Positions 27,431-39,275 of a stretch of 64,000 nt of DNA are shown here, piece after piece. A program made the translations under genes and the position numbers. This stretch comes from Desmodus rotundus (Eukaryota; Chordata; Mammalia; Chiroptera; Phyllostomidae). Location of the stretch: contig NC_071397.1 in assembly GCF_022682495.2 (NCBI RefSeq), positions 16,874,739-16,938,738 on the forward strand. The letters are read 5' to 3'. Positions within the stretch are counted from its first letter, which is position 1; each line of letters starts with the position of its first letter. The notes below the pieces were generated by a model. The model was not told where the DNA came from. It made no database searches and saw nothing but the letters and a program-made list of their open reading frames with translations.

Positions 27431-28774
27431 ACTGGCAGCGAAGAGCAGTGCTGGTTCCCCTCGCCCTCGACACTGAGTATGCACTGTGTTTAAGCCATAG
27501 GGCGCTTATTTTCATTCTTACTCAAGAAAGCACACCCACATTTGCTGGCTGCAGTATCTGGAACATTGGGTAGCACATTCAAACAATATTAATAGAAAGG
27601 GCGTCACTTTTAATGGGGTCCAAGGCTCAGTTGCCCCAGCCACATCCTAGAGTGAAGAGTAAGGACATAGAGTAACTCAGAGGGAATAGCTCTGGGCATC
27701 TAGATAAAGCCCACAAACTCTGTGGAGCCAGGAACGGTGACATGCACATCTTGTGTCCAGCAGCACTGACTTCTGAACTGCAGTCTCACCTGAGGATAAC
27801 CTCCAGGACCCATTTCCTCTGTGACCTAAAGAGAGTTCTTCAGGCCCTTCAAAACAGCAACCAGCCAGCTCCCTGACTAAGCACAATCCTCTGGCGGTAA
27901 TTCATACTGAAGCACAGACCGTCTCAGGGCGTTGCAAAGTCAGACTGCCATGAAAAGAACCGATTATCTCTTTCATTCTGGGTAATTGATCTGGTTTAAT
28001 TTTATTTTTTAAATGGGAAAATAGGTCTTCATTCAATAATCAGATGCAAGCACTCCATCTAGATAAGAAGTAAAGAAGGAAGCAGGACCATGCTCAGCCA
28101 TGAAAAACCCCACTGCATGGGAAAAGAACTGCTTGTGGAAATGAAGACCATCCAGACTCACCAACATAGTCAGTCATACTGGATTGAATGAAAAATTTAA
28201 TTTTAATAAAAAAGGCAATTTTTATTAAATTTCTTTAGGAAAGGGGATTTACCCAGAAAGTTATAGTATTTATTTGTTTTTTAAGTTCAAAAAATCCTTA
28301 TGACTTCGAAATGCTAGATCTACAGTAATTCTGAAGCCTGTGCATTCCCCCTTCTTCTGAATAAATAGTGTACAATCTGCTGGATTTCTCTATGACTTTT
28401 TTGCATATTTGTGAATCCGTTTGGAAAGAAAAGAAAAAGGAAAGGGGAAAAGAGCCTTCTGTTTTTCATAATGTCTAATCTTTTTCCCCATTGGCATTCA
28501 CCAGATGTTGCTTTGGATCGGAAGATAAATATTAAAATCTAAGCAAGAACAAAGCAGGCTGTTTACTGGGCAGATTTTTCAGATGTTCTCCTGAACACTT
28601 GAAGAGACAGGAGATGCTTTGATATGCAGGCTGGCTGGAGTCCACAATGGAACAGTTCCTGCAGCAGGAGTGGGACCCTGGGGCCCCGTCCACCCAGCCT
28701 ACAGGTCCTGAGCCTCCGTCAGTCTGTTGGCCACGACTCATGGGGAAGATCAGGGAGGGAGAGCACAGGGTTAC

Positions 28775-28994
28775 CTGATGAAGAGGCCTGAGAGTGATGG
28801 CAAGACTGAGTCTGTCCAGTGACCAGGTACAGAGAGGCACTGGGAACTTTCTTCACAAATGTAGAGGTAAGGCCATGATCTGGGCAGTCTCTCTGTCCCC
28901 ACAGCGACAGTCAAATCACACTGCACATATGTGCGGCCAGATCCTTCACAGCTCTCCTCCTTGTGCTTCAGGTCACAGAGGGAGGCCAGGGACA
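28775..28994 (-). CDS. PKHD1: PKHD1 exon 34
   Basis: A 220-bp exon, acceptor tttcctgcag, donor gtaacc. It begins TG, completing Val, and reads [19 protein letters not shown], then [17 protein letters not shown], then [14 protein letters not shown] and ends SLSGLFI plus AG, completed to Ser by exon 35. The closely spaced cysteines and the [11 protein letters not shown] block are characteristic of fibrocystin between its last TIG repeats and the G8 domain. The fit to recalled human fibrocystin is close, with scattered substitutions. Confidence 0.95.
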
Positions 28995-29099
28995 CTGCAG
29001 GAAAGAGTCACCATCAGCTTGGGCAATAACCATGGAAAGAACCAAAGGCCTCATGTTGTTATGTAAATGAAGGTCCTATGTTGCGCTTTGACTAACAGG

Positions 29100-30200
29100 A
29101 AAATAATCAGTTTACTTCTATAAAAAATGTACTGCACGTATACAACACATACAGAAGAACATAAGTAACATTGTTGTAACATATAAACCATCAAAATGAG
29201 AAAAATCCAGGAGAACCTACCAGCCAACATAAAGTCTAAAAACGGTCATGATGCTCTCAAATCTATGTGCCCCTCGCCAAGTCCACCCGTCCCCCCTGTT
29301 CTCAGAAACCACCACCTGCATTTTTAAAAGTTTTCTCATGTGGCTTTTTATTCCTAAACAAGAGAGCATTAAGTTTTACTTGTTTTTTAATTCTATAAAA
29401 TAGAATATATGACATAATATTCCTTGACCTGATTTTTTCACTTAATATTGTATTTCCAGGCTTCATCCATTTCCTCACATGTAACTGTTGTTCATACATG
29501 TTCCCTTCTATTCAATACCATACTGTGTGAACATACAACAATATATTTTTCTTTTCTCTTACCAGTAGACTTTTGGATATTTCCTAGTCTTTGCTACTAC
29601 AAACATGTATAAAATTTTCTCTAGGGTGTTTGCCTTAAAATTGCTTGTTTACAAGGGTAGGTACGAGTTTGATTTTACAAGATAGAGCCCTATTGTCTTC
29701 AAAGCAGTTGGGTCACGTACATTTCGACCAGCTACGTTTTTGAGTTCCCATCACTCCACAGAATTGTTAACTCTTGGGATTATCAGACTCTTAGTTTTGG
29801 CCAGTCCAGTGAGTATACAATGGCACCTCATTACGGCTTCATTTTCATCATTACTTTTTAGATCAAACAACTTTTTATGTGTTTAGTAATAACTCATGTC
29901 TCCTCTTTCATGAAATTCCTATTTCTGTCATTTGCCCTTTTTATCTATTGGAATGTTTATCTCTTTTTTTTTCACTTTTTTTTTAAATTGATGTTTGAAT
30001 AGTTGTCTCCATTTTCCCACCACCACTTCTCTTTTTTTGATTCGTGTTCTTTGATTCTGGGTACTAATCCTCTGGGGGTTATACAGCTACTGATATATTC
30101 TCCAGGTTTGTGGCTACACTTTTCATTCTCTTTATGGAATCTCTTGATTAAAAGAAGTCCTTGATTTTCATAGAATTGTGACTATCCTTTGTATGACTAA
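29100..30200 (-). mobile_element. Ancient L1-like fragment (reverse orientation)
   Basis: It follows the pattern of an old L1 3' region in reverse: phrases such as tattccttgacctgattttt, tttcctcacatgtaactgtt and ggatatttcctagtctttgc, ending near aaaagaagtccttgattttc. Old, several hundred bp, edges approximate. Confidence 0.5.
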
Positions 30201-30839
30201 TATTTTGTAAAGAAGAAAAGCAATTATTTGAAGCCCCTTGACACTATGCCCCTTCTTTCCAGGTCAGGAGACCCAATGTTAAGAGCATCACCAAGGCAGA
30301 CAGGCAATACCCTTTAACAGGGAGATGAAGAAATCTCTACAGGAGATGGTTTTGGAGCAGCTCTGTCTGAAAACCTTGATAAAATAAAGAAGAAATAAAA
30401 ATTTTCTCTAGCCTTCTACCTCTGCAGCTGGCCTGTCCATGAAGGTCCCTGCCAAATGTTATCGAGAACTGTGTGGGCTTGAACCTAAGCCCTGCCTGCA
30501 CCACACGGCCGCCTGCCACAGGGGTAAATGAGGTAAGTACACAGGAGAGGTTTGCACTTACTCAATCACGTACAAGTGTTATTATCGTTGCTGTTACATT
30601 CCAAAGCACCTGCCACGTGGCAGGTTCTTTGTGACTGTTCTGAATGAATCATAGCAATTAAAATGGTTGACAAGTAAGACTCACTCCTATGGGTAGACGA
30701 AACATGAGAACTTTTTAGTCAGTAAGCCCCAAGGCAAACAAAAACAGGCTCAACACCAATAAAATAATGAACTCATTATGGGTGATTAGGTGGATGCAAA
30801 TTGACAAGGTGGATTATGAAAAGTACGCAGGGCTGGGAT

Positions 30840-30960
30840 CAGAATCCATGGAACTTTACTCAAGGTTCTGCCTCTAAATAGCTGTGTGAGCTTAATCACT
30901 TTAGCTTTTCATGCCTCATGGAAAAGTTAAAGTTTCCATTAAAAAGTCATGTAGTATAAG
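30840..30960 (+). repeat. MIR-type fragment
   Basis: Similarity to the MIR centre: caaggttctgcctctaaata, then gctgtgtgagcttaatcact and an end-like tcatgcctcatgg. Confidence 0.55.
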
Positions 30961-33900
30961 TCAACGTATAAATGCCAGAAATCCAAAGATCAAAAGATCT
31001 TGCTGATTTCATAAATACAAAGTATTAGTTGCACCTGAGAAGATGTTTTAACAACCCATCACGTGAAAAAAATTAAATTCTTCTTTCGTTAGAAGCACAG
31101 TTTGGGGGAAAGATAAAGATAGGTGATACCAAAGGCAGCAAAAAATAAAACAAAACAAAAAAAACTTTTGGGAGCTGCACCTTTAATGCCTCTTCCCCAC
31201 TGATGAAAAGAAAACAGATTTGTACTGTGGTATCGGAATAAGCAAAACAGTAATTAGGAAAGTCTGGGTTCTAAGCCATCATCTGTATCCCTGAATGTGA
31301 AACATCACTTTCTTCATTATGCAAAGTCAAACTAAGAAAAAAAAACTCAAAGCAAGGGTCAGAATTCAAAGTGACCTTAGCAAATTAGAAAAGTTAGGAG
31401 AAATAAACAAAAGACTAAATGGAAATAGTAAGGCAGTAAACCACAGAAGAAAAAAAGAAATTATACAAATATGAGATGAGGAAATTCCAGCTGTGCACAG
31501 TTACGTTAGAAAGAAAAGAAACTCCTTGGAATAATGGTAGGGAACAGAGAGATTATAAATCAGCGAAACAACTGTAATTTTAAGAACAAATATGGGACCA
31601 GATTATATGTAGGGATCTTATGATGCTACCCACTATGGTCAGAACTTGCTTACACAGAGGAGCTATGTAGCTTTGGGTGTCACATTAGGAAAGAAAGTTA
31701 GAATTCAGAGAGGGCTCAGAAGGGAAATACCAAAATATTTACTTGTTGGAATTTTTCAGTCCCATAAGTTCCATGAATTTGTGTTTCTAATAAATTCCCA
31801 GGTATTGCCCCTGTCACTGCTGTAGTGAAAATAATAACAGTAATGTCACCTTCTCAGTAATTCTGAATGATAACTTATTTCTCAAGCATAGCATCATTGA
31901 GAACGATGGCATTAGACGGACTGAGATTATTCAGCTCGCTGAAGGGCTGCCAGCTGGTTAAGTTTGAAAAAGTAGAGTGCGGGAAACAGTAGGCAAATGA
32001 ATGGATTTCTCTGAGAATGGCAACTGGGAGACACTTATGAGGGTTGCTGCTTGGGAAATTGTCCTCTAAAAAAATCCCTTAAAATATGACATATTTATAT
32101 AACAAATATACATTGATTAATTACATGAAATGCCACCTGAAAGTTGAGAAATAATTAATAGCTTCTAATAATTTATGATACACACTCCCTTTGACGACTT
32201 GATGTCCATTATATACCTATTTTGTAGAAAAATAATGTGCAATCATACACTCAAAATGTTTTATTCAGTTTCAGGGGGTTCATAGAAGCCCCAAATGCCA
32301 TCCTGGATCATAAGTATAAAACCTTAGGGAGTTGGCTTTTACCGGTTGCTCTCCATCTTTGGACACTGTAATTAAGAGTCTTTCAAAATAGACTTTTTTT
32401 TTTAATTAAAGAGGAAAATAAGTCAACTTGTCCATTTTCCTAAATGAGCAGCTTTTGCACAATCAATGAGTGTTTGGTGACACCTAGTGGCAATAATAAA
32501 AGTTACAGCTTCCAACGCATTTTCCTCTTAAAAATCACAGAATTTTTAGTCCTTTTCTAAAACTTAATCAAATCTTTTAAAATTATTTCTATTATTCCTT
32601 TCCTAAAGTTATTAAATATCCCGTGTCACAATTTACTTGACCCTGTAGCCTCAGTGATTTTTATTTTGTACTTGTAGTTAAAATCAAGTCCCTTGAAATA
32701 ATACCAACGGGCTTTAAACAGTTAATTAAACAGTACATATATATGAAAGCCTTTTAAAAAACTGTAGTAGTATTCGTTAAATATTAAAATCTAGAAATGC
32801 AGAGTCTTGGTCTTCTGTTTCTACAATTTTCTAATTTCTTCACGTATTCCTTTACCAAACACCGATTTTGCGCGTATACTGGGCCAGCGCTGTTCCATGC
32901 ACGACAGGTAGAGTGAAAATGAAACAGGTAATGTCTTAAACTTAAATATTTTACTGTATCTTAAGTTTCCTATTGTGGGATTTTTTAATTAACTGTCTTG
33001 ATTTTCCTATTGTAGAATTTTAAGTGGAATAGATTTCTTCCACAATGTTCTGCCTATATACATAATAGAAAACTCAATTTCTAGCATTTTAAACAAGAAT
33101 TGTTTCTCCTCTTTTTCTCTCTCCCTCCTCCTCCTCCTTCTTGTCCAACACAATACAATGCAACCTGCTGTTACTCTAATATTATCCATCACGGAATTTT
33201 TGTCTGAGCTCAGATGAAGCGATGCCTAGCAAATCCTTCACCCACGTTCAAGCTGCAGACCCACAGGAATATAACTGAAAGCACTATACTGGGAGCATGT
33301 GTGCAAAGGGTTTTTAAGTGCGCAGGTACAGTATCTGTCATTATGCAAACAAGTTAATCACCTGGCTAAGCTGTTCCTGCAGTGATGATGGTGAATTTAT
33401 CCCTTTGATTTTTTTCCCCCTGAAGCTTATCCTGTATTGTAAAGCCCCACCGTGGGACTATCAAAGCTTTGCACCTTCCTTTCTACGAAGCTTAAAGCAG
33501 TGAGAGATCATGGTGTTTTACCAACCAAGGGCTCAAGTAATTACCTGAACATTGCAGAGTAAGAGGGATGCTGTTCACGTTGGCTCTTTGCCTATAATAA
33601 GAATCCAAGAACTGAGCCATTAGGCAAATATGCAAGAGATAGTCAATTTGATGATCTAATCCCTTCAGCAGGAGCTCAAGTCAGCAGACGTTCTCAGCAG
33701 CCCCACTCCAGACAAAGACCAAGAGACTGTTTGCTCCACGATGCCGATTTCATTGAAACCAATATTCAGAACTCAAAATTCCTTTCTCCATCACCATATG
33801 ACTGCAATCACCAACACAGGTGATAAATTTTTGTTGCCATTAATATGACAAAAGTCTTTATGTACCATTTTAATATAAGGTCATTGATTGTAAATACCTA

Positions 33901-34037
33901 CCATTTTAGATGGGGAGAAGAGAAATTTCTTTCCCCAGGAACAGATTAAAAAAATAGGGGTTAGCACAGCGTTAATCACAAAAATGGAGTCAAAGAATAT
34001 CACTTTATATATACTTTTTTAAAACATACAGCATTTT

Positions 34038-34244
34038 GCCCAGGCTGGTGAGGCTCATTGGATTGAGTGCTGGCCTGCACTCAAAAGGGTCATGGGTTTG
34101 ATTCCCAGTCTAGGGCACATGCCTGGGTTGCAGGCCAGGTCCCCAGTAGGGGGAGCACGAGAGGCAATCACACATTGATGTTTCTCTCCCTCTCTCTCCC
34201 TTACCCTCTGTCTAAAAATAAATAAATAAAAATCTTAAAAAAAA
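34038..34244 (+). mobile_element. VES-type tRNA-derived SINE (bat)
   Basis: A head at gcccaggctggtgaggctca, box B-like ggtttgattccc, the phrase gggcacatgcctgggttgca, then a body ending gatgtttctctccctctctc and an A-rich tail (aaataaataaataaa). It is flanked by 12-bp target-site copies, atacagcatttt at 34026-34037 and atacggcatttt at 34245-34256. VES SINEs are a bat-specific family, so this is the main taxonomic clue. Its orientation is opposite to PKHD1, so its tail is a T-rich stretch in the pre-mRNA. Confidence 0.93.
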
Positions 34245-34263
34245 ATACGGCATTTTTACTGAC

Positions 34264-34407
34264 CATTCAGGGGAAGAACCAAGCAGCTGAAGGCAGACAC
34301 GGTAGCATTAGCCAGGACTTGGCAGGGGGCCCCACACACGGCAGCTGAGATGCTCCCTGGAGAAAACCCGGCTCCAAACACATGCACAAGCCTTCCACCC
34401 AGGCAGC
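34264..34407 (-). CDS. PKHD1: PKHD1 exon 33 (TIG domain start)
   Basis: A 144-bp exon too short to stand out as an open frame, found by joining exon 32 to exon 34. The acceptor is tttcaaag; the donor is gtcagt, which departs from consensus at +3. It completes a Gly codon, then reads [17 protein letters not shown], then [10 protein letters not shown] and [11 protein letters not shown], and leaves G for a Val codon in exon 34. [15 protein letters not shown] is a textbook TIG opening and CGAPCQV the Cys strand. A VES SINE is inserted just downstream: its nearer target-site copy begins 7 bp inside the intron. Confidence 0.95.
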
Positions 34408-34639
34408 CTTTGAAACAAAATTACAAATCATGACCATAGAAGCAAATCGCTCCTTCTTTGCCTGACTCAACAGTCAGATTTGTGCTTCCTTGCTGCTCAT
34501 CATTCCTTTCATGCCCCGCGGAGTGCACACAGCTGGCTTTGGGTCCCTGGGACAGCCCCAGTTTATCTTCGCTAAGCTCTGGCCTCCTTGTTTGTCTGAT
34601 CCCAATCACATTCAACAACCTATACAAATGTATTCGCTT

Positions 34640-35175
34640 TCATATACAAAAGTAATGCTTATTTATAGTTCTTATATTTTTTATACAAAAACAAAGTGTA
34701 AAATGAAAGTAAAACTTTCTTTAATCACCTATCTCCCTCCCCAGAGGTTGCCATGTGGAGAGTTTCTTATGAATCCTTCTAGAATTTTCTAAGCATATAT
34801 ATTTTTATACAAAGAGTTATTTCTATACAACTTGCTTTTTAAAGGTATACCATAGACATTTTTCCAAGTCTGTACGTATAGACCTAACTCATCACTTCTA
34901 GCTACCTAGAATTTTATTACATGATCATGCCATAATTTACTTAGCAATTTTCCTATTGATTGATACTTCCATTATTTATCCTCTCTTGCTATAATTCACA
35001 GTGCTGCAATGAACAGTACACTTATTTGAATAAACTGTACAAATTCTTAGAAATTGAATTTCTAGGTCAAAGGAAAAGTAAATTTTTAGTTTTGATGGAT
35101 GTTCCCATTTTTCTCTCCAAAATAACATTGCACCAGTTTGCAGTCCTGCCAGCTGAGACTGCACCAGAGTGCCTG
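34640..35175 (-). mobile_element. Ancient L1-like fragment (reverse orientation)
   Basis: In reverse it reads like an old L1: acagtgctgcaatgaacagt, then gaaattgaatttctaggtca, and a last phrase ttgcaccagtttgcagtcct. The order and phrases match the segment near 26890-27430, so the two may share a subfamily. Confidence 0.6.
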
Positions 35176-35379
35176 TCTCTGATGCTTTGCCCCAGTCTGT
35201 GAGTCAATTCAGGTAAACATCAGATACGTGCACCCCCTAGTCCACACTGAGAGAAGAGCTCCAGTTCCTACTGCCCTCACAAGTCTAGGCGGTACTTACA
35301 CAGCCACCCAACAAACTGCAGAAAACACTTTGCTTAGGGTGTGTTTCATACCTCTGATTTCTCACCATAAAAATCATGG

Positions 35380-35525
35380 AATCTTAGAGCGTAGAAAGGG
35401 AAACCGGGAAGCAGCCAGCCCAAACTCCTTTCTCAAACTAGGAAGCTGAGGCTTAGAAAGTTACCCAGCTGAGATACTGACATACTAGGGATCAAAATTC
35501 CAATCCCTGTTGTATGCCACCTGGG
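35380..35525 (+). repeat. MIR-like fragment
   Basis: Order of phrases: agcccaaactcctttctcaa, then aggaagctgaggcttagaaa and gttacccagctgagatact, as in MIR-type elements with a lengthened core. Confidence 0.55.
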
Positions 35526-36195
35526 TGAAGCCAGACACATTGGTTCTAAGAAAAGTCTTGGCTAGTGCTTCATCAGCCTAAGTTTCAGCTCCCACGATTT
35601 CTCTCTGCTTTCTGCATCACCACCGAGTTTGAGCTATTTCAAGTGCATTAAGGCTTTAAGTGAAGAGAAACTGAAACCATCATTGGAAGAAAATGCAAGG
35701 CAAACCTCAGTTTCTCTAAAAGGAGAAAAACATTCAACCAATGCAATCATAGTAGGCAAACGGCCTATTATTGGTGGAGTATAAAGTCATCTGTAAAGCA
35801 TCACATAATGATTTTAAAAAATCACAGTTAATGCATTTAAGGTAATTCAAGTTGACACGTAGGTATAACATAAGTGAAGGCATTTATGTCTATTTAAACG
35901 GTCAAATGATAAGCCCTTAAAAATGGTATTATTTAATTAAAATACAAATTAAATCATAAAAGCATCCAATTAAAATAAAATCATACTCTTAGAGAATATG
36001 CACACTTTCTTCGATAAAAAATAAAGCCTCATACATGCAGCGTGACAAAGTCAGCGTTAGGACTGCGAGAGGCCATTCAGGCTTCTGTCTCCTTCCGTGG
36101 CTCAGATCACTGTTGATTGCTACCCCTTAGATAGTGAGAGAAGCTATTAATCCACTTACATAGAGAAAGTGCTCTGTCTAATTTGCTTGGCTTAC

Positions 36196-37803
36196 CGAAG
36201 TTCTCAGTCACTGCTGTAACAGTAACTCTCGATGTGAACACCAGGACAGATGAGGCCCACCCTCTTGCGTGGTCATAACCTCTGACTTGGTACTCCCCGG
36301 CAGGAAGGGATGGGACCACGCACTGGAGAACCGTGCTGTTGCCAGAGACACCCACACAGGGTGACATCCCGATAAAAATGTCAACGTTCTCAACTCCTGA
36401 GATCTGGGCTACCACAAAGGTGAAGACATCACCAGTGTGAGAAACAGAGAGCAATTCTGGGGTGAAGATGTTGCTGTAACCGATGACTCCCATCTGGTAG
36501 GAACGTCCATCTACCTCTATGTCCAGGCCAGCGGAGCCGTTCCCTGCAGGAACAACGCACTGGATGCGTTCAGCGCTGATGTCCACCGTCAGGCAGGCTT
36601 GCTGGCCAATGTAGACACACGAGCGGCTCTGCCCTCCCAGGGCTGTGCCCTCTATGGTCAAGAGGCTTCCACCGTGTATGCTGAAGTTCTTGGGAAAATA
36701 ATGAAACACCTGAGGCAAAACGGAGAAGTGTCTGGAAACATTACCAGAACAAGCATACCCACTTCTTGAATAAAAAACCGACAGGGAGTGGAGCCCTGGG
36801 GTCAAGTCACTCATCCAGCACGCCACGTGGCTTGCATTAAAGAAAGTTACAGTGCAAGGGAGATGACTGTCCAAATACACCATGGGCTCATCAGCTGTGG
36901 TGCCTAACCTCTGACCTCTAATCAGCACTGAAGTCAGAGCCCCACTGGTGTTAATGGTCAAGGCGTCCACTACAGGAGTTGTCTCTCCCCTCAAGAAAAG
37001 GGTGCAATTACCCTGACACTTGCTGGGTAGCCCATTGACCGTGACTGTGACGTTCAGGGTGAAGGAAGCACCAGGCAGGGGGTCACCCACTAGGTTAATC
37101 TGGCAGAGGATTGTCTGGTCCCCCAAGCTCAAAATCACACAAGTAAAAGGACCTGAAAGATCGACGTGAACGGACTTCCTCCTGGAGGTGAGAGCCAACC
37201 CCCGCACCGTGAGGACTGTCCCTCCACAAGCTGACCCGTTGGCCGGGGAGATGGCCAGTATCTGAGGTGTCACCACGAATTGCTGGGGCACTGCTGACAG
37301 GTTAGCAAAGCCCATCTGCTGCTGACGAACTTGAAGAGGATAAACACCCGCCTCCACACTGGGAAGAGGGAAGGAGCAGCCCGACAGGCTCCGGTTGCTC
37401 CAGAAAGACTGGGGCTCGAGACTGCAGGTCAAGCCCCCCAGAAGAATCACTGAGTGGGAGAGGTTATATCCTTCCACGTAGAGGCTCAGGCTGCTGTTCG
37501 TGAGTTCTCCTCGCACGGCAGTGACCACTGGTGTTGTTGCCACCTCATAGGTGAAGGTAAAGCCCTTTCCCACCAGGCTTGGCGCAGGTCCCTGGGTGAA
37601 GGGCAGGCTGCCAGCCCAGACCTCCACGGGGACTGGGACAGCGAGAACATCGGCCTCAGGCAGTGGGAGGACAGGTGAGGTCTCACAGCGGATGTTTGTC
37701 TCTGTTAAGTTCACAATGTCGCAGGACCGATTGCCCACAAGCACCCAAATTAAAGCTGGGTCCCTGCTGAACCCTGTTCCTGAGATGCTGAGGATGGTTC
37801 CAC
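36196..37803 (-). CDS. PKHD1: PKHD1 exon 32, the giant TIG-repeat exon
   Basis: A 1608-bp exon, about 536 codons without a stop, acceptor ctgctttag and donor gtaagc. It holds at least five consecutive TIG/IPT-like units, seen as openings such as [23 protein letters not shown] and [14 protein letters not shown], each followed by a Cys strand such as [21 protein letters not shown] or CVYIGQQAC and a closing C.VP strand. More than a dozen NxS/T sequons fit a heavily glycosylated ectodomain. The exon ends VTAVTENF plus G, where recalled human numbering puts codons 1741-1746. Its frame stays open for about 29 codons into intron 32 before a stop at 36107-36109, which is intron read-through and not coding. 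TIG domains are Ig-like folds; partners of this region are not established from sequence. Confidence 0.97.
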
Positions 37804-39207
37804 CTAAAGCAGGAATCCCAAAAACAAAATATTAAAACTGATATTCAGAACTAGGAACTCGCCACACCCGTGTAAGCCCCGGAGCAACGGAATGGAGGGT
37901 GGGCCATGTGAGTGACACTTCAATTATGTCGCCTCACCCCACCAATGTTAAATTTGTGATCGTTTTGGCAGGAGTCAGACAGGCTGAAATTCACACACCG
38001 TAAAACAATATAAATTATTATGTAGGAAGTGTGTTTATAATATTGAAGACAAAATTTTCAAGTATATTGATAAATCCTAGAAGCCACAACTTCTATTATT
38101 CACTAATAAAAAATTAAATTTCTTGAAGTGTTCTTGTCATATGCTATATTATCTGACATGTTACTCTATATTATTATAGATATTATATAGAAAGAGTATA
38201 TGTATATTTTACATAAACACATATACAATTTATATGTTAATGAAAAACCAAATTCCTTAGTCTTATCATCTCCCATATTATTTCATATTATTCTATATGT
38301 TAGTATGTGAAGTATACGTATATTGTTCTATATATTCAACTTATACACTAATGAAAAATCAAATCTGTTGACATCTTCTACTTATCCTCTGCATTATTCT
38401 ATTAATATTTCAATATCCCATATATTATGTAGTCATATATGTGATCATGTATACACATACATGTATACGACATGGCTAGAACCACTGAAACATGCTTGTG
38501 CATTCACTGCCATATTCACAGACTTTGTGTTGCGCTCTAGCTGAGGGACAATCAACCCATCGTCAGGACAGGGGTTGGAGCAACATACCCATATCATTAC
38601 TAAACCAGGGGTAAAGCCAAGAAGCTTAAAGAGGATTTTACTATGCCCGTAAAGGATAATGTGCTATTTCATACACTATCACAATGATTATTCATGTGCA
38701 AATATATAGCTTTCAATTTTTTTTCTGAATATATTTTTCTAAATTCCTCTATTTGCCTTGTTCTCACATCTCCCATATTGACATTGGTTTCTGACTACCT
38801 CCGGGTCCTTCACCTGCATCCCCAGAGGAAAGTGAAGACACCAAACCTCATTTCTCCTCTCCTTACAGGCACAGAATCTAAAAGGCTAACGCAGAAGATC
38901 TTCCCTTATTTTTTTAATATCCATTCAAGATGTGCTACCCATTAAATGTTCCAGTATCTTTCTATGAGAAAAAACAAACACGAGGCACTTCTCCTTTTCA
39001 TAAAAAAATGTTTAATGTCCTGAGCTTATCGAGGAAAGGAATCCTCAAGTTTTCACAGCCTTCAAAGCGGACCGCCCAGTTCCTGACGCACAAGGAAAAC
39101 TCCTCTCCCTGTTGCCCATGTCTGAACTCACTGGTTAATCAACCCAGAAACACAATCTGAATATCCAGTGCTGGATAAACCACACCAGTCACGTCAGAGC
39201 CACTCAC
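37804..39207 (-). other. PKHD1: PKHD1 intron 31
   Basis: 1.4 kb. It contains a very AT-rich stretch with three loosely repeated units (listed) and otherwise nothing I can name. Confidence 0.92.
38086..38440 (+). repeat. AT-rich imperfect tandem repeat, three copies
   Basis: A related stretch recurs three times, starting at 38102, 38236 and 38347: actaataaaaaattaaattt, gttaatgaaaaaccaaattc and actaatgaaaaatcaaatct. Between anchors lie AT-rich segments with tattatttc and tattattct phrases. Spacing is 134 and 111 bp. The rest is TATA-rich low-complexity sequence. Confidence 0.65.
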
Positions 39208-39275
39208 CCAGAAGGGACCCGCAGCAAGGCTCAATGCTGAAAACCTCTGTGATATACTGGATGTGAAGATCGACC
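39208..39275 (-). CDS. PKHD1: PKHD1 exon 31
   Basis: A small 68-bp exon between acceptor ctgtag and consensus donor gtgagt. It completes a Gly codon, reads [20 protein letters not shown], then LL, and gives one base of the Gly codon finished by exon 32. It carries the end of one TIG domain (HIQYI) and the opening of the next ([10 protein letters not shown], with the usual P..G turn). The frame shared with exons 30 and 32 confirms the call despite the short length. Confidence 0.94.

Larger units (their letters stand above)
22396..28774 (-). other. PKHD1: PKHD1 intron 34
   Basis: 6.4 kb without a coding signal. It holds a MIR, a five-unit minisatellite, an L2 tail and part of an ancient L1, listed separately. 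The stretches 22400-23250, 23430-25420 and 27450-28770 show nothing I can name apart from a pyrimidine tract at about 22740-22785. Confidence 0.9.
28995..34263 (-). other. PKHD1: PKHD1 intron 33
   Basis: 5.3 kb without a coding signal. It includes an ancient L1 fragment, a MIR fragment and the VES SINE by the exon 33 donor, all listed. From 31000 to 34000 I see AT-rich unique sequence with a CT-rich tract at about 33108-33142 and nothing else that I can name. Confidence 0.9.
34408..36195 (-). other. PKHD1: PKHD1 intron 32
   Basis: 1.8 kb between exons 32 and 33. It holds an ancient reverse L1-like fragment and a MIR-like piece, listed. The part from 35550 to 36195 is AT-rich unique sequence with nothing I can name. 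Confidence 0.92.

Noticed and set aside
28532..28840. A 102-codon minus-strand frame overlapping exon 34
   Set aside because: It is in another frame from the exon and lies mostly in intron 34; exon 34 itself is fixed by splice sites at 28775 and 28994.
36437..37835. Plus-strand open frames across exon 32
   Set aside because: They are antisense shadows of the PKHD1 reading frame and match nothing I recognise.
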